64,000 bases of DNA from Pseudomonas sp. PA27(2017) (GTDB lineage: Bacteria > Pseudomonadota > Gammaproteobacteria > Pseudomonadales > Pseudomonadaceae), in NCBI RefSeq assembly GCF_001945445.1, contig NZ_MSXW01000023.1, positions 124,001 to 188,000 of the forward strand, read 5' to 3'. Positions 47,122 to 54,549 of the stretch are shown piece after piece. Both the position numbers and the translations under genes were made by a program. Every line of letters starts with the position of its first letter. The stretch's first letter is position 1. The notes below the pieces were generated by a model. That model was not told the DNA's origin. It saw only the letters and a list, made by a program, of their open reading frames with translations, and did not search any database.

Positions 47122-48288
47122 ATGGAGCAGATCTTTCTCGCACAGACCCGCCGCAAGCAGGACCTGGAATGGCTGCAGGCGGCCCTGGCCGGCCAGGGCC
47201 AGGTGCTCAACGTCGGCGAAACCCTCGACGAGGTGCTGGGCCTGATGGACATGACCGGCAGTTGCCTGGTGTTCGTCGGCCTTAGCCGTGAGGGGCAGAC
47301 CGGCCAGTGCGCCCTGATCGAGGCCCTGCTCGACATGCGCCCGATGGTCGTAGTGGTGGCCCTGGGTGACGGCCTGGACAACCAGCTGGTGCTCAACGCC
47401 ATGCGCGCCGGCGCGCGGGACTTCATCGCCTACGGTTCGCGCAGCAGCGAGGTGCTGGGGCTGGTGCGCCGCCTGACCCAGCGCCTGCCGCAACTGCCGC
47501 CGTCCCGCGAGCAGGGCGAGCTGACCTTACTCTACGGCCTGCAACCCGATGCCGACGCCGCGCTGCTGGCCGTGCACCTGGCCTTGCAGATTCAGGCCCG
47601 TGGCCAGCGCACGCTGTACGTCGACCTGGGTGTTCCCCGTGGCGAAAGCCTGGAGCTGTTCGGCATGGAGTCGTCGTTCTGTTTCGGCGATGCGCTGCGG
47701 CACATCCGCCGCCTGGATTCCAACCTGATCGAAAGCGCCTTCGCCCGCCACCCCGATGGCTTGCGGGTGCTGCCCCACGGCCCGGATGACGACGCCCTGG
47801 ATCGCTTCAGCCTGGGCGAGCTGTTCCTGCTGCTGGGCAGCCTGCGCCAGCATTTCCAGCATGTGCTGGTGAACCTGTGCGGCCAGCCGGACTGCGACGG
47901 TCTGCGCTCGTTCATCAACCACGCGCAGCGGCTGTTCTGGTGCGTCGACCAGAGCGTGCCCAACTGCCGGCGCAACCTGGCGCTGCTCAACCTGTGGCGC
48001 AGCAAGGGCATCAAGCTCGACCACGCGCGGCTGGTGGTCGACCGCTACCAGCCGGCCGTGGCACCCGGCCTGCCGGAGCTGAGCAAGACCTTCGCGCTGC
48101 CCCTCGAGGCCGGCCTGCCGCTGAGCCCGGTCACCCGGCTCAAGGCCAAGAATCAGGGCGTGCCGCTGTTCGAGTTCGCCCCCCGTGACGGCCTGACCCA
48201 GGGCCTGCTGACGCTGGCCAACGGGCTGTTCGAGCCGCGCCATGGTGCGGCAGGGCAATGGTGGCGCCGCTTGTTGAGGAACAGCTGA
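47122..48288 (+). CDS. tadZ: TadZ/CpaE-like localisation ATPase family protein
   Basis: 388 residues. The N-terminal half resembles a receiver domain (ALIEALLDMRPMVVVVALGDG; ARDFIAYGSRSSEVLGLVRRL), followed by a MinD/ParA-like domain. The usual P-loop KGGxGKT is replaced by LQPDADAALLAVHLA, so this copy may not hydrolyse ATP. TadZ proteins place the Tad apparatus at the pole. AGGGAG lies before the ATG at 47122. Its stop overlaps the tadA start by one base. Confidence 0.88.
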   Translation: MEQIFLAQTRRKQDLEWLQAALAGQGQVLNVGETLDEVLGLMDMTGSCLVFVGLSREGQTGQCALIEALLDMRPMVVVVALGDGLDNQLVLNAMRAGARDFIAYGSRSSEVLGLVRRLTQRLPQLPPSREQGELTLLYGLQPDADAALLAVHLALQIQARGQRTLYVDLGVPRGESLELFGMESSFCFGDALRHIRRLDSNLIESAFARHPDGLRVLPHGPDDDALDRFSLGELFLLLGSLRQHFQHVLVNLCGQPDCDGLRSFINHAQRLFWCVDQSVPNCRRNLALLNLWRSKGIKLDHARLVVDRYQPAVAPGLPELSKTFALPLEAGLPLSPVTRLKAKNQGVPLFEFAPRDGLTQGLLTLANGLFEPRHGAAGQWWRRLLRNS

Positions 48289-49529
48289 TGCCCATAGGTC
48301 CCTTTGGCGGTACCAATGCACGGATCGGCGTGCACGATCTCAAGCCGGTGCTGCACCGTTACCTGATCGATGCGCTGGAAGAGAAGGGCGAAAACCTCCT
48401 GGAGGGCACGCGCACCTCGCTGGCGATGTTCGTTGCCGAGCAGGTCAGCGAATACGTCAGCCGCCGGCAGATCGCCATTTCCCGTTACGAGGTGGATCGC
48501 CTGGCCGAGGAGCTGGTCGATGAGCTCACCGGCTTCGGCCCGCTGGAGATTCTCCTCAAGGACGAAGCGGTCAGCGAAATCCTCGTCAACGGCCCGCATC
48601 GGGTGTTCGTGGAGCGCGGCGGTGTGCTGCAGCTCAGCGACTTGCGCTTCATCGATGACCAGCACGTGCTGCGGGTCATCCAGCGCATTCTCGCGCCAGT
48701 GGGCCGGCGCCTGGACGAATCCTCACCGATGGTCGATGCGCGCATGCCCGATGGCAGCCGCATCAACGCCATCATTCCGCCGGTGGCGCTGGACGGACCG
48801 TGCATTTCGGTGCGCAAGTTCCGCAAGGACATGCTGCGCAGCGCCGACCTGCTGGCCAGCAATTCGCTGGACCAGGCGATTCTCAGCTGCCTGGAACTGA
48901 TGGTCAGGCGGCGCTGCAACATCATGGTCAGCGGCGGCACCGGTACCGGCAAGACCACGCTGTTGAACATGCTCAGCCAGATGATCGACCCCCGCGAGCG
49001 CATCGTCACCATCGAGGACACCGCCGAGCTGGAGCTGCTGCACGACCACGTGGTGCGCCTGGAAACCCGACCGCCCAACGCCGAGGGCTTCGGCCAGATC
49101 GCCGCCCGCGAGCTGGTGCGCAACGCCCTGCGCATGCGCCCGGACCGTATCGTGCTGGGCGAGATTCGTGGCGCCGAGGTGCTCGATGTGCTGACCGCCA
49201 TGAACACCGGCCACGACGGCTCGATGAGTACGGTGCACGCCAACAACGCCCAGGATGCCCTGCTGCGCCTGGAAACCCTGGTCGGCTTTTCCGGCGCCAA
49301 GGTGGGCGAGCGCACCTTGCGGCAGACCATCTGCGCGGCGCTGGACGTGGTGATCCAGCTGACTCGCCTGCCCGATGGCCGCCGCTGCATCAGCGAGGTG
49401 GTGGAGGTGCTCGGCCTGCGCGAAGACCAGTACGTCACCAATACTCTGTTCCGTCTGGACCGGGCGGGCAGCGGCACTTTCTGCCGCGACGCACCGAACC
49501 CGGCCGGGCACAAGCTGCGCCGTGATTGA
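48288..49529 (+). CDS. tadA: Flp pilus assembly ATPase TadA
   Basis: 413-residue secretion ATPase of the VirB11/GspE superfamily. The Walker A motif GGTGTGKT is at residues 216-223, followed by the Asp-box region VTIEDTAELELL, the His-box STVHANNAQDALLRLETLV and Walker B LGEIRGAEVLDVL. It powers Flp pilus assembly on the cytoplasmic face. The ATG at 48288 overlaps the tadZ stop (TGATG). A further in-frame start lies 30 bases upstream inside tadZ. Confidence 0.95.
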   Translation: MPIGPFGGTNARIGVHDLKPVLHRYLIDALEEKGENLLEGTRTSLAMFVAEQVSEYVSRRQIAISRYEVDRLAEELVDELTGFGPLEILLKDEAVSEILVNGPHRVFVERGGVLQLSDLRFIDDQHVLRVIQRILAPVGRRLDESSPMVDARMPDGSRINAIIPPVALDGPCISVRKFRKDMLRSADLLASNSLDQAILSCLELMVRRRCNIMVSGGTGTGKTTLLNMLSQMIDPRERIVTIEDTAELELLHDHVVRLETRPPNAEGFGQIAARELVRNALRMRPDRIVLGEIRGAEVLDVLTAMNTGHDGSMSTVHANNAQDALLRLETLVGFSGAKVGERTLRQTICAALDVVIQLTRLPDGRRCISEVVEVLGLREDQYVTNTLFRLDRAGSGTFCRDAPNPAGHKLRRD

Positions 49530-49559
49530 GGCTGATTCGATGGGCAAAGGAGTGCCGTG

Positions 49560-50441
49560 ATGACCGCATCGATGCTGCTGGGTGGGATCTGCCTCACGCT
49601 GCTGGCGCTGGGCCTGTTGATGCTGCGCAGGAGCCGCGAGCAGGCCGCCTCGGAGCAGGTGATCCAGCGCCTGCTGGCCGATCAGCCAGAGCCCCTGCAG
49701 GGCGCCGCCATCGGTCATCTCGACAAGCTGTTCCTGCGCGCCGGCTTCAGCAAGCCGCGTCAGGGCCTGAGTTTGTGGCTGTTCGTCTGGTTGCTGGGCG
49801 CCGTGCTGGGCCTGATCGTCGGGCACTGGCTGGGCCTGCTGATCATGCTGCTGGGCCCGCTGCTGGTCGGCCGGCTGTTCATCGCGCTGCGTTACCGGCG
49901 CCGGGTGTTGCGCATGATCGAGCAGTTGCCGGTGTTTCTCGATCACGTGATTCGCAGCCTCAAATCCGGCCGGCCCCTGGGCGATGCCCTGATGCTGGCC
50001 ATGGAAACCGCGCCGCAACCGCTGCGCGGCGCCATGGCCCGCACCAGGCGCAACGTGCAGCGCGGCATGAGCCTGGGCGAGGCCCTGCAGGATTTCGCCG
50101 ATCTCTACGAGCGTGACGAATTCCAGGTGCTGGCCCTGGGGGTTCGGGTCAACCAGCGCTATGGCGGTAACAGCAGCGAACTGCTCAACAACCTGATCCG
50201 GCTGATTCGCGAGCGCGAGCACAGCGCTCGCCGGCTGCGCGCGCTGACCGGTGAAACGCGCATCAGCGCCTACGTGATGGGTGGCCTGCCATTGGCCCTG
50301 GCGCTTTACATCTTCATCACCAACCCGCAGTTCATGCTCGGCATGTGGCAGGAATCCAGCGGGCGCATGGTGCTGCTTCTGGCCTTCATCCTGCAGGCCC
50401 TCGGCAGCCTGGCGCTGTGGCGCATGCTGAGGAGTCTGTGA
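49560..50441 (+). CDS. tadB: Flp pilus inner-membrane protein TadB
   Basis: 293-residue GspF-family platform protein. It has an N-terminal helix, a double helix segment (LWLFVWLLGAVLGLIVGHWLGLLIML), the cytoplasmic T2SSF domain (FLDHVIRSLKSGRPLGDALMLA; GMSLGEALQDFADLYERDEFQ), and two C-terminal membrane segments. AAGGAG lies seven bases before the ATG. The stop overlaps the tadC start by one base. Confidence 0.93.
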   Translation: MTASMLLGGICLTLLALGLLMLRRSREQAASEQVIQRLLADQPEPLQGAAIGHLDKLFLRAGFSKPRQGLSLWLFVWLLGAVLGLIVGHWLGLLIMLLGPLLVGRLFIALRYRRRVLRMIEQLPVFLDHVIRSLKSGRPLGDALMLAMETAPQPLRGAMARTRRNVQRGMSLGEALQDFADLYERDEFQVLALGVRVNQRYGGNSSELLNNLIRLIREREHSARRLRALTGETRISAYVMGGLPLALALYIFITNPQFMLGMWQESSGRMVLLLAFILQALGSLALWRMLRSL

Positions 50442-51331
50442 TGAGCGCCTTGCTGATACTCAGTGCCCTGCTGCAATTGGCGCTGGCGCTGCTGTTCCTG
50501 TACCTGGCCTATGCCGATCTGCGCGCGCGCCGCCAGTTCAGCCAGCGCATGGGTACGCTGTCGCGGGTTTCCGGGGGCGGTGTCATGCGCGGCATCGGCG
50601 GCAGCTCCCTGGGCCGTCGCACCCTGAGCATGGACAGCGAAACCCTGCAGCTGCTCAACCGCCTGGGTTGGCGCAAGCGCAGCCAGCAGTCGATGTTCTC
50701 GGCCATCCAGCTGGGCACGCCGATCGTTCTGCTGGCGCTGGTACTGATCGTCCAGTTGCTGATGAGCCGGCCGCCGCAGCCGGTCTGGCTGGCGCCGGTG
50801 TTCGCCCTGGGCATCGGCTACCTGCTGCCCAAGCGCTGGCTGGCCTGGGCCGCGAAGAGTCGTCAGGAAGCGCTCGCCGAGGAGGTGACCACCTTCATTC
50901 CGCTGCTGCGCATCCTCTTCGATGTCGGCATGACCGTCGAACAGGGCCTGCGGGTGTTGGCCAAGGAGGCCGAGACCATCCTGCCCAACCTCAGCGCCGA
51001 ACTGCGCCAGGTGCTGGCGCGGGTCGATGCGGGGCTCGAACTGGGCCGCGAATTACGTGACATGGCGGCCGCACTGGAAGTCTATGAGGTCACCGATTGC
51101 GTGGTGATCCTCGAACAGCTTATCGTCCAGGGCGGCGGCGCCATGGCCTCGTTGTTGCGGCTCAAGGAGCTGATCGACGACCGCCATCACACGGCGCTCG
51201 AGGAAAGGGTTTCCAAGCTGTCCGGCAAGATGTCCGTCATCATGATGATGTTTCTGTTTCCGGCGTTGTTGATCGTATTGGCGGGGCCCGGCTTCATTGC
51301 AATCGTCGGTGCTCTGGGGGAGTTGAGATGA
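50441..51331 (+). CDS. tadC: Flp pilus inner-membrane protein TadC
   Basis: 296-residue partner of TadB, also GspF-like: an N-terminal helix (ILSALLQLALALLFLYLAYADL), a central helix pair (IVLLALVLIVQLLM; WLAPVFALGIGYLLP), the T2SSF domain (FIPLLRILFDVGMTVEQGLRVLA) and a C-terminal helix (SVIMMMFLFPALLIVLAGPGF). It starts inside the tadB stop and ends with a four-base ATGA overlap with tadD. Confidence 0.93.
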   Translation: MSALLILSALLQLALALLFLYLAYADLRARRQFSQRMGTLSRVSGGGVMRGIGGSSLGRRTLSMDSETLQLLNRLGWRKRSQQSMFSAIQLGTPIVLLALVLIVQLLMSRPPQPVWLAPVFALGIGYLLPKRWLAWAAKSRQEALAEEVTTFIPLLRILFDVGMTVEQGLRVLAKEAETILPNLSAELRQVLARVDAGLELGRELRDMAAALEVYEVTDCVVILEQLIVQGGGAMASLLRLKELIDDRHHTALEERVSKLSGKMSVIMMMFLFPALLIVLAGPGFIAIVGALGELR

Positions 51332-52674
51332 AACGTGTTGTGACCGTGGTGGGGGTGATGGGGCTGTTGGCAGGGTGCGCAAGCGGCCCGGCCCAGTCGC
51401 CCTGGTTGACGAGCAAGGCCGATGCGACCCCGATGGCCTGTGCGCCGTTGAGCCAGGAGCAGGAACTGGCGCTGAACCTCGCACAGAAGACCGCCGAGGA
51501 GGGGCGCCTGCACGCGGCGCTGGCCAACTTGGAGCGTTTGCCTGGCAACCTGCCGCAAGCGCGCCTGGCCAAGGCGCGCATCCTGCGTTCGCTGAACCGC
51601 CCGGAAGCCGGCGACCTGTACGCCAGCCTGACCCGCACCTGCCTCAAGGCCCGGGGCGAGCAGGGCCTCGGCCAACTTGCCAGCGCTGCGGGGCGTTACC
51701 CCGAGGCGCTCGAGCACCTGCGCCTGGCGGCCAGCCTGGACCCGACCAGTGCGGCGATTCGCAACGACCTCGGTGTGGTGTACATGAACCTCGGGCGTCT
51801 GGACGAAGCCCGTTTCGAATTGCTGACCGCCCTGGAGCTCAATGAGACCGAACAGCAGCCGGCGCTGAACCTGCTGACCCTGCTGATTTACCAGGGCATG
51901 CGCCCGCAGGCCGATGCCCTGGCCCAGCGCATGGGCTTCTCGGCCAGCCAACTGCGCGCCGCCGAAGAGCGTGCCCAGGCGATGCGTAGCAAGAACGCCA
52001 GCACACCGCCGCCGCCCGCGGCTCCGGCAGCCAAAGCGCCGGTGGTACGGGTGACTCCACAGCCGCCACCTGTGTCGGCCAGCGCTGCGCCGCTCGCCCC
52101 GGCTGCTGCGCCGCTGGTAAAAGCAGCGTCAGCCAGCAAACCCGAGCCGGCTGTCGTCGTGCAGCCAGCCGTTGCGACGGCGACACCTGCCGTTCCGGCG
52201 CCACGTCTGTCCAATTTCCGGCCGACCCCGGTGGTGCCGTTGTCGCTGGCCAGTAATGCAGAAAAGCCGGCAGCCACGCAAACAACCGTTCTGGCCAAGG
52301 CCGACCCGGCGCCGGGCGCCACCACGCAGCCAGCACGTCCGGTCGTTCGCCCTCCCGTTGCTCCGGCTGCAGCCACTCCCGTTGTCGCTCGCGCGCCAGC
52401 GCCGGTCGCCCGGCCCGCCCCTGCAGCTCCAGCGCCGCGACAGGTGGCCGCCGCGCCCAAACCTGCTGCTGCGCCAGTCGCTCCTGCGCCTGCCCCCGCT
52501 ACAGCAGTGGTTGCCAGTGCACCCGTCACCGCGAGTGCTGCAGCGCCCGCCGCCACGGCAACACCGCCCGTGCGCGCCGGCATCGAGATGCGTGCAGGCC
52601 GCCTGATCGTGCCGGACGATGGCGGCTTCGTGCGCGTGGTACCGATCGAAGAAACGTCCGCCAGCGTCAACTGA
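51328..52674 (+). CDS. tadD: Flp pilus lipoprotein TadD with long Pro/Ala tail
   Basis: 448 residues. A lipoprotein signal with lipobox LLAGC is followed by TPR repeats (residues about 45-215; GRYPEALEHLRLAASLDPTS, DLGVVYMNLGRLDEARFELL). From about residue 230 to 415 the protein is almost only Pro, Ala and Val, then a short folded end (RAGRLIVPDDGGFVRVVPIEE). TadD acts as a pilotin or scaffold for secretin assembly. The low-complexity tail roughly doubles the usual TadD length and may span the periplasm or bind the wall. Confidence 0.9.
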   Translation: MKRVVTVVGVMGLLAGCASGPAQSPWLTSKADATPMACAPLSQEQELALNLAQKTAEEGRLHAALANLERLPGNLPQARLAKARILRSLNRPEAGDLYASLTRTCLKARGEQGLGQLASAAGRYPEALEHLRLAASLDPTSAAIRNDLGVVYMNLGRLDEARFELLTALELNETEQQPALNLLTLLIYQGMRPQADALAQRMGFSASQLRAAEERAQAMRSKNASTPPPPAAPAAKAPVVRVTPQPPPVSASAAPLAPAAAPLVKAASASKPEPAVVVQPAVATATPAVPAPRLSNFRPTPVVPLSLASNAEKPAATQTTVLAKADPAPGATTQPARPVVRPPVAPAAATPVVARAPAPVARPAPAAPAPRQVAAAPKPAAAPVAPAPAPATAVVASAPVTASAAAPAATATPPVRAGIEMRAGRLIVPDDGGFVRVVPIEETSASVN

Positions 52675-52709
52675 ACCGGCCTCGGGCCGGCTGCCAGGAG
52701 GAAAGCACC

Positions 52710-52988
52710 ATGAAAGGATCGATCATCGGCTGTGCATTGCTGGCAGCCCTGCCAGCTTTCTGCCTGGCAGCGGACGAAGGGCAGGGGCGCCCCCTGGTGG
52801 GCGATGAGGTGCAAACCCAGACAGGCCACTGGTTGCGGCTGCAGCGTGAAGGGCAACTGGCATCGCCCAACCCGCAGGTTTCAACGCCCGCCGAGCGCGA
52901 GCTGGCATTGCAGCGGTGGCTGGAGAGCCACAAGCACCCAATCCCTGAATTCTTCGAGCAGGATGCCGGGGGGCAACTGGGCGAGTAG
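52710..52988 (+). CDS. DUF3613 family exported protein
   Basis: 92 residues with a signal peptide (GCALLAALPAFCLAA). The mature part has TGHWLRLQREGQLASPNPQ and TPAERELALQRWLESHKHPIPEFFE, the pattern of the DUF3613 family found in Pseudomonas Flp loci. AGGAGG precedes the start. It is the last gene of the rcpC operon, 35 bp after tadD. Function unknown; a periplasmic accessory of Flp is likely. Confidence 0.82.
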   Translation: MKGSIIGCALLAALPAFCLAADEGQGRPLVGDEVQTQTGHWLRLQREGQLASPNPQVSTPAERELALQRWLESHKHPIPEFFEQDAGGQLGE

Positions 52989-52995
52989 AACGCGC

Positions 52996-53040
52996 TGGCC
53001 GTAATCGACAGTGTCAAAGTTGTACGGCCAAGCAGTTTTA
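52996..53040 (+). terminator. Possible terminator of the rcpC-DUF3613 operon
   Basis: TGGCCGTA (52996-53003) and TACGGCCA (53023-53030) are perfect arms with a 19-base loop. A TTTT follows at 53036-53039. The loop is longer than usual. It lies between convergent DUF3613 and pprB. Confidence 0.4.
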
Positions 53041-53091
53041 ACAACTTCTTAACAAGCGAAGCGCTGGAAGTTGTATAGGTATTTACAAACT

Positions 53092-53823
53092 TTACCCGTG
53101 GGAAGGATAAGACAGGGCCAGTTGAGTCCGATTGTGAACTCGAGTCAGTCTCAATATCTGGGAAACATAAAGTTTGACGGTATTCTCCGTAATACCCAGT
53201 TCGCAGGATATTTGATAATTGGTCATTCCTTTGGCGATAAGTTGCGCGACGGCCAGTTGTCGACGTGACAGTTTGTCGAACGGTTCGGGAATGGTGTCGG
53301 CCGTTGCGCTCATCTGCGCGACGTTCTTGATCGGTATGGTCGGGATCAGCTCGCTGTGCATTTCATGCAGCGAAGCGGCGAGGTCCTGGATCTGTTGGCG
53401 AATCTGCTGTTCCTTGATTTTCTGCTCGACTCGCTCATGGAGGCGTTTCACCCCCGCCTGCAGCTCCTGCAGGTCCACCGGCTTCTGGTAATAGTCACTC
53501 ACCCCGGCGCGCAAGGCGAGGATGACGTCTTGCTTGTCGGTGCTGCCGGTGAAAATGGCCGTTTCATACAGGCGCCCGGGGCGCGCCAGCCTGGCCAGCT
53601 CGCCCACCAGCTGCACGCCGGTCAGCCCTGGCATGTGCATATCGCTGAGAACGATGGCGATGCGCTCATCCTCCTGAAAGGCTTGTAGCGCATCGTAGGT
53701 GTTGTGGCATGAGGTCACGTCGTAACCCAGCTGGTCGAGAAACTCGGCGAGTTCCTCGACAATGATGGGTTCGTCATCGACGATCATTATTCGCAAGGTG
53801 TTAATGCGTTCCATGCGAGGCAT
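53092..53823 (-). CDS. pprB: Response regulator PprB
   Basis: About 243 residues. The receiver domain has the acidic pair in MIVDDEP, phospho-acceptor D61 in VLSDMHMPG and lysine in YQKPVD. A helical linker (RLHERVEQKIKEQQIRQQIQDL) leads to a LuxR-type HTH (LSRRQLAVAQLIAKGMTNYQISCELGITENTVKLYVSQIL). In P. aeruginosa PprB activates the Flp pilus, CupE fimbriae and the BapA adhesin. Start choice among ATG 53823, ATG 53814 and TTG 53847 is not settled, as none has a strong ribosome site. Confidence 0.93.
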   Translation of the reverse strand: MPRMERINTLRIMIVDDEPIIVEELAEFLDQLGYDVTSCHNTYDALQAFQEDERIAIVLSDMHMPGLTGVQLVGELARLARPGRLYETAIFTGSTDKQDVILALRAGVSDYYQKPVDLQELQAGVKRLHERVEQKIKEQQIRQQIQDLAASLHEMHSELIPTIPIKNVAQMSATADTIPEPFDKLSRRQLAVAQLIAKGMTNYQISCELGITENTVKLYVSQILRLTRVHNRTQLALSYPSHG

Positions 53824-53983
53824 CTGCCTATTGGGTAAAGGTACCAACTTGCAGCGTAGTCAGCGGCCAACTTAGTGTCAAAAGTGATCGGTTGTACAGG
53901 CTTCGCAAAAGTTGAGTTATCACTTTAGTGTTATAGGAGAACGTGTAGCCCTTGGTTATCCTCATTTGATTATTCGCTGCGCA

Positions 53984-54496
53984 CTATAACCAGATACCTG
54001 TCAGTGCGAAGCCTGCAAATAGAAAGGGTGCGTAGGGCGCCTTCTGCGCGGTGGCCGCTCTGAGGAATACCCATTTCTCGGGAAGTGCCGCAGCGATGCC
54101 TGGCTTGGCGCGCAGCAGCATCAACCAGGCGACTTGCACCAGGGCCGCGCCGATCACGCTGAACAGCACATGGCTGCTGTCGCTGGCGGCGCCCAGAGCG
54201 AGCAGCATCTTCACGTCGGCAGCGCCCATCTGGCGAGTCAGGTAACCGGGCAGCGACAGCAGACACGCTATGCCCATCGCCAGGGCGGCGCCCTGAACGG
54301 AGGCGTCGGTAAGGCTACTGCCAACGGCCAGCAGGTGGAGCAGGGCGGCGGCAAGGGCGCCCAGGGTCAGCAGGTTGCTGATCCGGCGGTACTGGGCATC
54401 TTGCCAGGCGCAGGCGGCCAGCCAGCCGAGCAGTAGGAAGTAGGACATGGCGACAACGGGTATCCAGGGAAAGAAGGGCGTGGCAGCCCGATTCAT
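53984..54496 (-). CDS. fppA: Flp prepilin peptidase FppA (A24 family)
   Basis: 170-residue membrane aspartyl protease that trims Flp and TadE-type prepilins. It has about five hydrophobic segments. The first catalytic Asp is in CAWQDAQYRRISN and the second in MGAADVKML. The second site reads GAAD where the family usually has GxGD. There is no N-terminal methylase-like domain, as usual for TadV/FppA. It is divergent from pprA with a 53-bp gap. An internal ATG at 54448 is an alternative start. Confidence 0.92.
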   Translation of the reverse strand: MNRAATPFFPWIPVVAMSYFLLLGWLAACAWQDAQYRRISNLLTLGALAAALLHLLAVGSSLTDASVQGAALAMGIACLLSLPGYLTRQMGAADVKMLLALGAASDSSHVLFSVIGAALVQVAWLMLLRAKPGIAAALPEKWVFLRAATAQKAPYAPFLFAGFALTGIWL

Positions 54497-54549
54497 GTTG
54501 GCGGAGTTTCATCCGTCCGCGGCGCTAATCATGGTAGGTGGGCCGGACA

